DNA of 43,936 bases from CAVRJC01 sp964505725 (lineage in GTDB: Bacteria; Actinomycetota; Acidimicrobiia; IMCC26256; DASPTH01), in assembly GCA_964505725.1 (NCBI GenBank), contig CAZDJK010000090.1:1-43936 (forward strand). The letters run 5' to 3'. Both the position numbers and the translations under genes were made by a program. Positions 16,219 to 24,678 of this stretch are shown here, piece after piece; position 1 is the first letter of the stretch; each line of letters begins with the position of its first letter. The notes beneath the pieces were generated by a model. That model worked only from the letters and a program-made list of their open reading frames with translations, did not search any database and was not told the DNA's origin.

Positions 16219-17478
16219 CTAGCAGTGTCCCGACGTCTCGGCCAGCCGGCGAGCGAGGTAGCGCCGCTCGGCGTCGGTCGTGGCGAGCTCGGTCGCGTCG
16301 CGGTACGCGTCGGCAGCCTCCGCGTCGCGCCCGAGGCGCCGCAACAGGTCGGCGCGCGTCGCCGCGAGCAGGTAGTAGCGCGAGAGCGCGCCCGACGCGT
16401 CGAGCTCGTCCACGATCGCGAGGCCCGCCTCGGGCCCCTCGGCCATGGCCACCGCGACCGCCCGGTTCAGCGCGACGACGGCCGTGGGCACGAGCTCCTG
16501 CAGGCGCCCGTACAGGCCGGCGATGTAGACCCAGTCGGTCGCGTCCGCGTCCGGCGCGGTGGCGTGGCACGCGGCGATCGCGGCCTGGAGCTGGTACGGG
16601 CCCGGGCGTCCCCGGCGCAGCGCCCGTTCGAGCACGAGCGTGCCCTCGGCGATGGCGTCGTGATCCCAGGTCCCTCGGTCCTGGCGCTCGAGCGGGACGA
16701 GGTCGCCGGCGTCGTCGATCCGGGCGACGCGCCGTGCGTCGTGGAGCAGCACGAGCGCGAGCAGGCCGAGCACCTCCGGCTCGTCGGGCATGAGCTCGCT
16801 CAGCGTGCGCGTGAGGCGGATCGCCTCCGCGCACAGCCCCTCCCGGATGAGATCGGCACCCGCGGTGGCGCTGTAGCCCTCGTTGAACATGAGGTACAGC
16901 ACCGCGAGCACCGCGCTCGTGCGCTCGGGCAGCTGGTGGTCCGGCGGGACGCGGTAGGGGATCGCGGCGTTGCGGATCTTCGTCTTGGCGCGCACGAGGC
17001 GCTTCGCCATGGTCGGCTCGGGGACGAGGAACGCCCGTGCGATCTCGGCGGTCGTGAGCCCCGCGAGGGTGCGCAGGGTCAACGCCACCTGGGCGTCGAG
17101 CGGCAGTGCGGGGTGGCAGCACGTGAAGATGAGGCGCAACCGCTCGTCCCCGATCGGCCCCTCGTCCCGACCATCGCCGCCATGACTCCCGGATGTTCCC
17201 TGCAACGCGACCTCGCGGTACTTCGCGGCGCCCGTACGCGCCCGGCGCAGCCGGTCGACGGCGCGGTTGCGCGCCGTGGTGGTGTGCCACGCGCCGGGGT
17301 TGCGCGGGACGCCGTCGCGGTGCCATCGCTCGATCGCGCTCGCGAAGGCGTCCTGCGCGCACTCCTCGGCGAGATCCCAGTCGGCGGTCTGGCGGATCAG
17401 AGTGGCGACGACGCGTCCCCACTCGTCGCGGAAGGCCTGGGCGACTGCGGCCTCGACGTCGGGGGCTACATCTCCCAG
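16219..17478 (-). CDS. ECF-type RNA polymerase sigma factor with C-terminal extension (COG4941 type)
   Basis: About 419 residues. Region 2 is visible as WDLAEECAQDAFASAIERW with GAWHTTTARNRAVDRLRR. Region 4 is visible as LRTLAGLTTAEIARAFLVPEPTMAKRL. A long helical, TPR-like C-terminal part follows (LYLMFNEGYSATAG, VALNRAVAVAMAEGPEAGL, YYLLAATRADLLRRLG). This is the YCII-partnered ECF group. No ATG, GTG or TTG occurs in frame near the family's usual N-terminus. I place the start at CTG 17478 because an AGGTGAGG SD lies five bases upstream. It overlaps the YCII gene by 13 nt, so the start is uncertain but the gene is not in doubt. Its targets are unknown. Confidence 0.85.
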   Translation of the reverse strand: MGDVAPDVEAAVAQAFRDEWGRVVATLIRQTADWDLAEECAQDAFASAIERWHRDGVPRNPGAWHTTTARNRAVDRLRRARTGAAKYREVALQGTSGSHGGDGRDEGPIGDERLRLIFTCCHPALPLDAQVALTLRTLAGLTTAEIARAFLVPEPTMAKRLVRAKTKIRNAAIPYRVPPDHQLPERTSAVLAVLYLMFNEGYSATAGADLIREGLCAEAIRLTRTLSELMPDEPEVLGLLALVLLHDARRVARIDDAGDLVPLERQDRGTWDHDAIAEGTLVLERALRRGRPGPYQLQAAIAACHATAPDADATDWVYIAGLYGRLQELVPTAVVALNRAVAVAMAEGPEAGLAIVDELDASGALSRYYLLAATRADLLRRLGRDAEAADAYRDATELATTDAERRYLARRLAETSGHC

Positions 17479-17801
17479 GTCGGCCTCACCTCGATCGTGC
17501 CGTGACGCGCGCCCGGGATCTTCGAGGCCACTTCGATCGCCTCGTCGAGGTCCTTGCAGTCGACGAGATAGTACCCACCGATCTGCTCCTTGGTCTCGGC
17601 GAACGGGCCGTCGGCGGTGAGCACCTCGCCGTCGCGCACCCGCACCGTGGTGGCGTCGCTCGTGGGCCGCAGCCGGTTGCCACCGGCCAGCACGCCCCGC
17701 TTCCCCATCTCCTCGCCGAACGCGGCGTACTCCTCGAGTCGGGCCGCGTCCTCCTCCGGGACCACGCTCTCGTCGTTGGCGATCAGCAACAGGTACTGCA
17801 C
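17466..17801 (-). CDS. YCII-related (DGPF) protein
   Basis: A 111-residue protein with the YCII/DGPF signature: MQYLLLIANDE at the start, VRDGEVLTADGPFAETKEQIGGYYLVD with the namesake DGPF, and a C-terminal IPGARHGTIEVRP. It starts at GTG 17801 after GAGAGGAG. It is routinely encoded beside COG4941-type ECF sigma factors and may tune them. Here its last 13 bases overlap the sigma gene, so translation is probably coupled. Confidence 0.92.
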   Translation of the reverse strand: MQYLLLIANDESVVPEEDAARLEEYAAFGEEMGKRGVLAGGNRLRPTSDATTVRVRDGEVLTADGPFAETKEQIGGYYLVDCKDLDEAIEVASKIPGARHGTIEVRPTWEM

Positions 17802-17943
17802 GGTGTGCTCCTCTCGGTTGGTCCGTCGTCACGCCTACGACGAACGCAGGATTCCGAGATGGACAGCTCCGCCGGAGAACATTTGGGAGACCGGGACCAG
17901 ACGGCCGACGCGGTACCACCCGGCACGGGTTAGCGTCGGCCGG

Positions 17944-18777
17944 GTGGAGGAGCTCGCGGGCGCGGTGGCGGCCGTCACCGGGGGAGCGAACGGGATCGGC
18001 CGCGCCGTCGCGACCGAGCTCGCGCGGGAAGGGATGCACGTCGCGCTGGCCGACATCGAGGAGGACGACCTGGCGGTCGCCGTCGACGAGCTTCATGCGC
18101 TCGGGGTTCCGGCGATCGGAGTTCCGACCGACGTCCGCCGCCTCGAGGAGGTCACCGCGTTCGCCGAGCGCGTCGACCGCGAGCTGGGTCCCGTGCGGCT
18201 CCTCGTGAACAACGCCGGCCTCGGGCTGATCGAGCCGATCGTGTCGACCACCGACGAAGACTGGCACTGGATCATGGACGTCAACTACTTCGGCGTGCTG
18301 CACGGGGTGCAGGCCTTCCTGCCCGGGATGCTGCAGCTCGAGGGCGAGCGCCACATCATGAACGTCGGCTCGATGGCGGGCATGGTCACCACGCGCGACC
18401 TGGCGGGCTACAACGCCTCGAAGTTCGCCGTGGTCGCGCTCACCGAGGCAATGCGCGAGGAGCTCGCCGACCAGGGCATCGGCGTGTCGCTGCTCTGCCC
18501 CGGCGTCGTGGGCACGCGCATCATGGGGCGCTCGCGCAAGTTCCGCTCCCGACAGAGTCGCCCGGCCGCGCCGCTCGGCCGGGCGCCCGAACGCGGCGAC
18601 TGGGAGGCCGTCCGCGTCGTCCCTCCCGACGCGGTCGCACGCCTCGTGCTCCGCGGCATCCGCGGGAACGACCTCTACCTCTTCACCCACCCAGAGGAAC
18701 GTGACCGCGTCGCTTCCCGTTTCGACCGGATCCTCGCCGCTTTCGAGCGCGACGCCGCGGGCGAGGACGGCCCCTGA
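17944..18777 (+). CDS. SDR-family oxidoreductase with C-terminal HPE extension
   Basis: A 277-residue classical SDR. The cofactor motif is TGGANGIG (residues 12-19), followed by an acidic DIEED typical of NAD preference, then LLVNNAG, and the YNASK active site (Y156, K160). The C-terminus has the LYLFTHPEERD segment shared with the SDR at 23461-24267, so both belong to one subfamily. The start is GTG at 17944 without a strong SD. The gene is divergent from the YCII gene across a 142-bp gap in which I see no convincing promoter. The substrate is unknown. Confidence 0.9.
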   Translation: MEELAGAVAAVTGGANGIGRAVATELAREGMHVALADIEEDDLAVAVDELHALGVPAIGVPTDVRRLEEVTAFAERVDRELGPVRLLVNNAGLGLIEPIVSTTDEDWHWIMDVNYFGVLHGVQAFLPGMLQLEGERHIMNVGSMAGMVTTRDLAGYNASKFAVVALTEAMREELADQGIGVSLLCPGVVGTRIMGRSRKFRSRQSRPAAPLGRAPERGDWEAVRVVPPDAVARLVLRGIRGNDLYLFTHPEERDRVASRFDRILAAFERDAAGEDGP

Positions 18778-18831
18778 CCCGGCGCATCACCGGACGAGCC
18801 GTGCGTGCGTGCGGTGTGGTGGAGTGACGCG

Positions 18832-19578
18832 ATGACGCAGCAATGGGACCCGGCGACGTACGCGACGAACGCGGCGCACGTACCGGCCCTCGGGCGTCCG
18901 GTCGTCGACCTGCTCGCGCCGCAACCAGGTGAACGGATCCTCGATCTCGGCTGCGGTGATGGCACATTGACGGCGGCCCTCGTCGAGGCCGGCGCGGAGG
19001 TGATCGGCGTCGACCGGTCGGCAGCGATGGTCGAGGGAGCCCGCGCCAAGGGGATCTCCGCCCAGGTCGGCGACGCGACCGCGCTGCCGTTCGTCGGCGA
19101 GTTCGACGCGGTCTTCACCAATGCCGTCCTCCACTGGGTCGGCCACCCCGAGGAGGTGGTCCGCAGCGTGGCGCGTGCGCTGCGGCCCGGCGGCCGCTTC
19201 ATCGGGGAGTTCGGCGGGATCGGCAACACCGCTGCGATCGGGGTCGCGCTCGTCGCGTCGCTCGAGCGGATCGGCGTCGACGGGATGGCCCGGTGGCCGT
19301 GGTACTACCCCGATGCCGACGCGTGGGAGGCGGAGCTCTCCCGTGGCGGGTTCGAGTGCCGCACGGTGACGATCATCCCGCGGCCGACGCCGCTCCGCGG
19401 CTCCATGGCCACGTGGTGCGAGACGTTCGCGCAGCCGTTCCTCGTCGGCCTGAGCGACACCGATCGCGCGGCGGTGCTCGCCGATGTCGAGCGGCGACTG
19501 CGTCCCGTGCTGCTCGCGGCCGACGGAACCTGGGTCGCCGACCACATCCGGCTGCGCTTCGCCGCGGTCCTGCGCTGA
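18832..19578 (+). CDS. Class I SAM-dependent methyltransferase
   Basis: A 248-residue methyltransferase of the UbiE/Methyltransf_11 type. SAM motif I is ILDLGCGDGTLT (residues about 37-48), then VIGVDRSAAMVEGAR, a GDATALPF motif, FDAVFTNAVLHWV and the ALRPGGRFIGEFGG post-motif. ATG 18832 follows a GGTGGAG-like SD. It lies 54 bases after the SDR on the same strand. It is a soluble cytosolic enzyme; the methyl acceptor cannot be read. Confidence 0.9.
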   Translation: MTQQWDPATYATNAAHVPALGRPVVDLLAPQPGERILDLGCGDGTLTAALVEAGAEVIGVDRSAAMVEGARAKGISAQVGDATALPFVGEFDAVFTNAVLHWVGHPEEVVRSVARALRPGGRFIGEFGGIGNTAAIGVALVASLERIGVDGMARWPWYYPDADAWEAELSRGGFECRTVTIIPRPTPLRGSMATWCETFAQPFLVGLSDTDRAAVLADVERRLRPVLLAADGTWVADHIRLRFAAVLR

Positions 19579-19609
19579 CCCGGCTGGCGGCCGGTGACCG
19601 CACCCGTGG

Positions 19610-20338
19610 TCAGCCGCTGAGGTTGCGGTCGAACAGGGCGAAGATCCGCTCGTAGTGCCGTTCGCACGACGCCTTGTCGTAGGCACCCGCACGGCTCGGG
19701 AACGCGAAACCGTGGTGCGCACCCGGATACCACTCCACCCGCGCGTTCACTCCGTTGTCGGCAAGGTGCTGCTCGAGCCCGTCGACCATCTCCTTCGGCG
19801 CGTACTCGTCGAGCTCGGCGCACGCGAAGTAGAGCTCGCCGGTGACGGCGGGCGTGAGCTCCTGCGGTGAGCCCTTGCCGTGCAGCCGCACCCCGTACAC
19901 CGATGCCGCCGCCTTGATGCGCTCCGGGAACATCCCGGCCATCGCGTACGCGTACGGTCCGCTCATGCAGTAGCCGACCGCGCCCACGCGCTGCGCGTCG
20001 GCAGCGGGATCGGCGTCGGCAACGTCGAGCAGCGCCTTGGTGTCGGATCCCACCTTGTCGTAGTCGAGCGACACCATGAGCTCCCGCATCCGCTCGCCCC
20101 TGTTCGCGAAGTCGGCGGTGGCGTCGAACTCGCGCGCGAGCCGGTAGTACATGTTCGGCAGCATCACGTAGTAGCCGACGCTTCCGATGCGTCGCGCCAT
20201 GTCGTGGAGCTCCTCGCGCTTGCCGGGCGCGTCCATGTAGAACAGCACGACCGGATGCGGCCCGCCCTCCTCGGGATGGGTGATGAACGTGTTCATCTCC
20301 CCGTCTGCTGTGGTGATGTCGAGCTCCCGGTCGATCAT
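19610..20338 (-). CDS. Dienelactone hydrolase family protein
   Basis: A 242-residue alpha/beta-hydrolase of the DLH family. The nucleophile elbow is GYCMSG, with Cys as in dienelactone hydrolase. The His lies in PGAHHGFAFP, and an acidic residue is near ELDEYAP. The start VVLFYMDAPGKREELHDMARR is typical of bacterial DLH relatives. ATG 20338 (MIDREL) is preferred over the upstream in-frame start at 20356. It is the last gene of an operon with the lyase (10-nt gap) and CoA-transferase. It probably cleaves an ester or lactone made by the upstream steps. Confidence 0.88.
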   Translation of the reverse strand: MIDRELDITTADGEMNTFITHPEEGGPHPVVLFYMDAPGKREELHDMARRIGSVGYYVMLPNMYYRLAREFDATADFANRGERMRELMVSLDYDKVGSDTKALLDVADADPAADAQRVGAVGYCMSGPYAYAMAGMFPERIKAAASVYGVRLHGKGSPQELTPAVTGELYFACAELDEYAPKEMVDGLEQHLADNGVNARVEWYPGAHHGFAFPSRAGAYDKASCERHYERIFALFDRNLSG

Positions 20339-20348
20339 GGCCGGGACT

Positions 20349-21191
20349 CTACCCATCGCTGCCGCGGGCCGGTCCGGGACGCTCGAGATGCCGTGCCGGC
20401 GGTCCCGTGTAGCGGGGCAGCATCGACGGCGGAAGGGGGCCCTTCAGCCGCGATCCGCTCGTCTTCTCCTCCCAGGCGTGCGCGAGCACGCCGACGGCGC
20501 GGCTCAGCACGAACAGCCCGCGCCCGAGCGCCGGCTCGACGCCGAGCGCGCAGAACACGACCGCGGTGACGCCGTCGATGTTCATCGGCAGGGGAGTCCC
20601 GACCGCGAGGCCGAGCTCCCGCTCGACGGCGAGCCCGATCGCGACGAACCCCTCGTCCACGCCCGGACCCGCTTGCGCCCGCACGGCTTGCAGCAGCGGG
20701 GCCACCCGCGGATCCACCGGATGGAACCGGTGCCCGAACCCGGGCACGAAGCGGTCGCGTCCGCGGCTCGCGGTGACCGCGTCGCGCGCCGCATCGGTGA
20801 GCCGCGCCCCGCCCGCAACCGCGCGGCCCACCTCGAGGTAGAGCTCCATGCACTGCTCGCCGGCACCGCCGTGCACGTCGCCGAGCACGTTGACGCCGTT
20901 GGCCACCGCGCTGTTCAGCCCGACCCCGGTCGTCGCCGCCATCCGGGCGGACGCGATCGACGGTGCCTGCGGCCCGTGGTCGACCGACGCCACGAGCGCC
21001 GCCTCGAGGAGGCGGGCCTGGTTGGGCCCGGGAAGCTCCCCGCGCAGCAACAGCCAGATCATCTCGACCAGCCCGACGCGGCCGATGAGCTCCTCGACCG
21101 GATAGCCGCGCAGGCGGATGACGCCGGGAAGGATCTCGACGATCGACGTCGCCCACCACTCCTCCGGGTCCGTCGTCGGCTCGTCCGCCAT
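20349..21191 (-). CDS. Citrate-synthase-fold protein, citryl-CoA lyase-like
   Basis: A 280-residue protein, shorter than citrate synthase (about 380-430), matching the citryl-CoA lyase/short citrate-synthase-like group. The three catalytic positions are present: His107 in DVHGGAGEQ, His154 in GFGHRFHPVDPR, and Asp206 in MNIDGV. The LLLRGELP segment of the large domain is also visible. It starts at ATG 21191, three bases after the CoA-transferase stop. Adjacent to a class III CoA-transferase, it likely cleaves or forms a C-C bond of a hydroxyacyl-CoA. The true substrate could be citryl-CoA or a relative. Confidence 0.85.
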   Translation of the reverse strand: MADEPTTDPEEWWATSIVEILPGVIRLRGYPVEELIGRVGLVEMIWLLLRGELPGPNQARLLEAALVASVDHGPQAPSIASARMAATTGVGLNSAVANGVNVLGDVHGGAGEQCMELYLEVGRAVAGGARLTDAARDAVTASRGRDRFVPGFGHRFHPVDPRVAPLLQAVRAQAGPGVDEGFVAIGLAVERELGLAVGTPLPMNIDGVTAVVFCALGVEPALGRGLFVLSRAVGVLAHAWEEKTSGSRLKGPLPPSMLPRYTGPPARHLERPGPARGSDG

Positions 21192-21194
21192 CTG

Positions 21195-22412
21195 CTACAC
21201 CACCCCGTCCCGTCGCAGCGTCGTGAGCTCGTCGGCGCGGCCGGTGCCTGCGAGCACGGCCTCGACGTCCGCACCCAGCTCGGGCGGTGGGCTCGGCGCA
21301 GCGGCGGCGCGCCCGTCGACCCGGAAGCCGGCGGTGACGACGCGCAACGGGCGATCGGTTCCCGGCACCGTGCCGACCTCCGCCACCACCTCCCGCGCCG
21401 CGACCTGCCCGAGCGCCAACGCGACAGGGACGGTCAGGACCCGCGCCGCGGGCACCCCGAGCGGGTGCAACAGGTCCTCCCACTCCAGCGCGGAGCGGGT
21501 GCGGAACGCGGACGTGAGCTCGGCGGCAAGGGCCTCACGATTCACCAGCCGGGCGGCGCGCGACGCGAACCGGGGGTCGGCGGCCAGATCGGGGCGCCCC
21601 ACGGCACGGCAGAGTGCCTCGTACTGGCGGTCCTCGTTCGCGGCGACGTTGAGCAGGCCGTCCGCGGTCGCGAACGAACCCGACGGGCTCGCAGTCGCGT
21701 TGTCGTTGCCCATGCGCTCGGGGGGTGCTCCCGCGATGAGCCAGTTCGATGCAGCCCAACCCATCGCGGTCAGCGCGCTGTCGAGCAGCGACACGTCGAG
21801 CACGGCGCCCTCGCCGGTGGCCGCCCGCCGCGCGAGCGCGCCCGCGATGGCGAAGCAAGCGGTCATGCCGCCGAAGGTGTCGCAGATCGGGAAGCCGACG
21901 CGCGTCGGCTCGCCGTCGGCGGTGCCTGTCGTGGACATCATGCCGGAGAGACCCTGGACGATCTGGTCGTACGCCGGACGCTCCGCCATCGGCCCGTTGG
22001 CGCCGAACCCCGAGATCGCGCAGTAGACGAGCCTGCGGTTGATTGCGTGGAGTTGCTCGGCGCCGAATCCGAGCGATGCGAGCACGCCGGGACGGAAGTT
22101 CTCGACCAGGACGTCCGCGTCCCCGACGAGATCACGGAAGATCGCCTTCCCGCGGTCGTCCTTCAGGTCGAGCGTCATCGAGCGCTTGCCCCCGTTCTGC
22201 GCGAGGAAGCTCGCGCCCGCGCCACGCTCGTTGAGCGCCCGGTCGGCCCCGAGCCGCCGTGCGAGGTCGCCGCTGCCGGGCACCTCGACCTTCAGCACCT
22301 CCGCACCCTGCAACGCGAGCTGATAGGTGCAGAACGGCCCCGCGAGCACGTTGGTGAGGTCGAGCACCCGTACCCCGGCCAGCAGGCCCGGCCCCGGGTC
22401 GCCGAGTTCCAT
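21195..22412 (-). CDS. Family III (CaiB/BaiF) CoA-transferase
   Basis: A 405-residue CoA-transferase. Motifs are VRVLDLTNVLAGPFCTYQLA, LKVEVPGSGD, FLAQNGGKRSMTLDL, LVENFRPGVL, and the catalytic Asp in AYDQIVQGLSG. It moves CoA from a donor thioester to a free carboxylic acid in the cytosol. It starts at ATG 22412 and leads the three-gene operon with the citryl-CoA lyase-like and DLH proteins. Activation of a hydroxy-dicarboxylic acid, followed by C-C cleavage, is the simplest reading of the order. Confidence 0.92.
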   Translation of the reverse strand: MELGDPGPGLLAGVRVLDLTNVLAGPFCTYQLALQGAEVLKVEVPGSGDLARRLGADRALNERGAGASFLAQNGGKRSMTLDLKDDRGKAIFRDLVGDADVLVENFRPGVLASLGFGAEQLHAINRRLVYCAISGFGANGPMAERPAYDQIVQGLSGMMSTTGTADGEPTRVGFPICDTFGGMTACFAIAGALARRAATGEGAVLDVSLLDSALTAMGWAASNWLIAGAPPERMGNDNATASPSGSFATADGLLNVAANEDRQYEALCRAVGRPDLAADPRFASRAARLVNREALAAELTSAFRTRSALEWEDLLHPLGVPAARVLTVPVALALGQVAAREVVAEVGTVPGTDRPLRVVTAGFRVDGRAAAAPSPPPELGADVEAVLAGTGRADELTTLRRDGVV

Positions 22413-22485
22413 GGCGTGCAGTCTGGCGCGGCTCCCCGGCTCGCCGGGAGAACGGCGCGCTCGACGCGGCCTAGAGTCCCCGCGC

Positions 22486-23448
22486 ATGGAGGCGTCGGCG
22501 CGGGTCCCGTTGGGTGCGACCGGCGTCGAGGTCACGCGGCTGAGCCTCGGGTGCGGCCCGTTCGGCGACATGTACGCGCCGGTCCCCGACGACCAGGCGG
22601 TCGCCACCGTCCACCGCGCCCACGAGCTCGGCCTGCGCTACTTCGACACCGCCCCGCTCTACGGGGTCGGGAAGTCGGAGCGGCGCCTCGGGCTCGGACT
22701 GCGCGACGTGCCCCGCGCCGACGTGACGGTGTCGACGAAGGTGGGGCGCCTGCTCCAGGACGACGACGGCACGATTCCACCGACCTTCGACTACACGCCC
22801 GACGCGGTCGTCCGTTCCCTCGAAGGGAGCCTCGAGCGCACCGGGCTCGACCGCTTCGACATCGTCCACGTGCACGACCCGGAGCGCCACGTCGACGAAG
22901 CGCTCGCCGACGCGTTCCCGACCCTGCGGCGGCTGCAGGCCGAGGGCACGATCAGCGCGGTCAGCTGCGGCACCAACTTCTCGGCTCCGCTCGCGCGATT
23001 CGTCGCCGAGGGAGTCGTCGACTGTGTGCTGCTGGCGAGCCGTTACACGCTGCTCGACCAGTCGGCGCTCGACGACCTGCTGCCGTTGGCGCACGATCGC
23101 GGCGTGCCCGTGATCGCTGCGAGCGTGTTCAACAGCGGCGTGCTCGCCGATCCCGAAGCCGACCCGGCGTTCGTCAACTACTTCTACCGTCCGGTCGTCG
23201 ACGAGATCATGACGCGCGTGCGCGAGATTCGCGACGTCTGCCGACGCCATGGCGTGCCGTTGCGCACCGCCGCGCTCCAGTTCCCGATGACGCACCCCGC
23301 GGTTGCGACCGTGCTCGTGGGCTGTCGATCCGCCGAGGAGATCGCCGCGAACGTCGCCGACTTCGAGGCCGCGATCCCGACCGCGCTGTGGAGCGAGCTG
23401 GCCGAAGCGGGCCTGCTGCGGCCCGACGCGGTCCCCGCCGGGACCTGA
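22486..23448 (+). CDS. Aldo/keto reductase
   Basis: A 320-residue NADPH-type aldo/keto reductase of the L-fucose/pyridoxal-dehydrogenase-like branch. The catalytic tetrad is visible: Asp and Tyr in RYFDTAPLYG, Lys in VSTKVG, and His in DIVHVHDPE. Cofactor-binding elements lie at the C-terminus (ATVLVGCRSAEEI). ATG 22486 lies in a 73-bp gap divergent from the CoA-transferase operon. The substrate is an aldehyde, ketone or cyclic hemiacetal, not specified by sequence. Confidence 0.9.
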   Translation: MEASARVPLGATGVEVTRLSLGCGPFGDMYAPVPDDQAVATVHRAHELGLRYFDTAPLYGVGKSERRLGLGLRDVPRADVTVSTKVGRLLQDDDGTIPPTFDYTPDAVVRSLEGSLERTGLDRFDIVHVHDPERHVDEALADAFPTLRRLQAEGTISAVSCGTNFSAPLARFVAEGVVDCVLLASRYTLLDQSALDDLLPLAHDRGVPVIAASVFNSGVLADPEADPAFVNYFYRPVVDEIMTRVREIRDVCRRHGVPLRTAALQFPMTHPAVATVLVGCRSAEEIAANVADFEAAIPTALWSELAEAGLLRPDAVPAGT

Positions 23449-23460
23449 GCTCTTCCGCGC

Positions 23461-24267
23461 TCAGCCCTCCTCGGCGATCGTCGCGATCTGGCGCGCGAGG
23501 AACGCCTCCGGATCGCGGGCACGCGCGACGAGGACGTGGTGCAGCTCGGGATGCGTGAGCAGCAGGAACCGGTCGCCGAGGATCGCATCGCGCACCTGCT
23601 CGCCCACCACCTCCGGTGCCAGCGCGACCAGGTTGTTCCCCGGGCCGCGCATGCGCACCGGCGGCCCCGAGAATGTCACGAACTGCCCGATGTTGGTGGA
23701 CACCGGCCCCGGGCACAGGCAGGTGACGCCGATCCCCTGGGGACGCAGATAGAGGGCGAGGGCCTCCGAGAGCGCGATGACGGCTCCCTTGGTCGCGGAG
23801 TACGGGAGGCGCTCGTATGCGTAGGCGAACAGCCCCGCGGTCGACGCGGTGTTGACGATGTGCCCGCTCCGCTGCTCCAGCAGCAGAGGGAGGAACGTCG
23901 CGTTGCTGCGGACGACCGAGAGGAGATTGGTGCTGATCGTCCGCTCCCACTCCGAGAGCGGGATGTGCTCGGGCAGGCCGGCCGCGATCACACCCACGTT
24001 GTTCATGACGATGTCGACGCGCTCGAACTGCTCGAGCGCGAGGTCGCGCGCGGCGTCGAAGTCGGTCTGCGTGTTCACGTCGAGCGCGGTCCCGATGCAC
24101 CTGACACCACGCGTCGACGCCTCCTCGGCGACCGCGGTCGCGCGCGCTGCATCGAGATCGGTCACGACCACGTGCGCGCCCGCGCCCGCCAGCGCCAGCG
24201 CGGTGCCCCGCCCGATCCCGCTCCCGCCACCGGTCACCACCGCCACTTTGCCCAGGAGCGTGTCCAT
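23461..24267 (-). CDS. SDR-family oxidoreductase with C-terminal HPE extension
   Basis: A 268-residue classical SDR. It has TGGGSGIG (12-19), DLD after the second strand (NAD preference), an NNVG motif in place of NNAG, and a YSATK active site (Y156, K160). The C-terminal LLLTHPELHH marks it as a paralogue of the SDR at 17944-18777. The start is ATG at 24267, divergent from the ArsR gene across 54 bp. ArsR could control both. Confidence 0.9.
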   Translation of the reverse strand: MDTLLGKVAVVTGGGSGIGRGTALALAGAGAHVVVTDLDAARATAVAEEASTRGVRCIGTALDVNTQTDFDAARDLALEQFERVDIVMNNVGVIAAGLPEHIPLSEWERTISTNLLSVVRSNATFLPLLLEQRSGHIVNTASTAGLFAYAYERLPYSATKGAVIALSEALALYLRPQGIGVTCLCPGPVSTNIGQFVTFSGPPVRMRGPGNNLVALAPEVVGEQVRDAILGDRFLLLTHPELHHVLVARARDPEAFLARQIATIAEEG

Positions 24268-24285
24268 GGCCGCAGACGGTAACCC

Positions 24286-24315
24286 TTGACGGTGCTTTCC
24301 GGATTGTGCAACTAT
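24286..24315 (+). promoter_or_regulatory. Candidate promoter for the ArsR gene
   Basis: TTGACG (24286-24291) matches the -35 consensus at five of six bases. An AACTAT -10-like box (24310-24315) follows after 18 bases. The ATG at 24322 comes six bases later, which implies a leaderless or near-leaderless transcript. The motif lies in the divergent gap with the SDR gene. Confidence 0.5.
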
Positions 24316-24321
24316 TTCCAC

Positions 24322-24678
24322 ATGCCTGCACGGTTGCCGGCGCCGTCGGCGACGCCCGACGAGCTCGTGCCGCTGCTGACGGCACTGGCCGAGCCGACCC
24401 GCCTCGCGGTCGTGGTCGAGCTGGGGCGGGGCCCGCGGCGAGCGGGAGAGCTCGCGCACGACCTGGGCGTGGCGCCGCCGGCGATGAGCAAGCACCTCAA
24501 GGTGCTCCTCCGCGCCGGCGTCGTCGCCGACGAGCGCACGCCCGACGACGCCCGGGTCCGGCTCTTCCGGCTCCGCCCCGAGTCGGTCGTGGGGTTGCGC
24601 GCCTGGCTCGACCAGCTGCAGGCACTCTGGGACGAGCAGCTCCAGTCGTTCAAGCGCCACGTGGAGGGCCGGCGATGA
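24322..24678 (+). CDS. ArsR-family (winged HTH) regulator
   Basis: A 118-residue ArsR-type repressor. The winged HTH reads LTALAEPTRLAVVVELGRG, RAGELAHDLGVAPPAMSKHLKVLLRAGVV, DARVRLFRL. No Cys metal site is present in the recognition helix, so it is of the metal-independent type usually paired with SRPBCC proteins. ATG 24322 is preferred to TTG 24286. The stop overlaps the next ATG in an ATGA (24675-24678). It probably represses itself and the SRPBCC-VOC gene. Confidence 0.88.
   Translation: MPARLPAPSATPDELVPLLTALAEPTRLAVVVELGRGPRRAGELAHDLGVAPPAMSKHLKVLLRAGVVADERTPDDARVRLFRLRPESVVGLRAWLDQLQALWDEQLQSFKRHVEGRR

Noticed and set aside
17479..18690. N-terminal extension of the sigma factor to 823 codons
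   Set aside because: It would run antisense through the SDR gene at 17944 and out of frame through YCII. The sequence has no domain sense.
19581..19616. Possible terminator between the methyltransferase and DLH genes
   Set aside because: Only five-base arms (GGCTG/CAGCC) with a long loop; this is not above background in DNA this GC-rich.
20280..23558. A 1092-codon plus-strand frame
   Set aside because: Antisense to the CoA-transferase operon and out of frame with the aldo/keto reductase; no recognisable motif.
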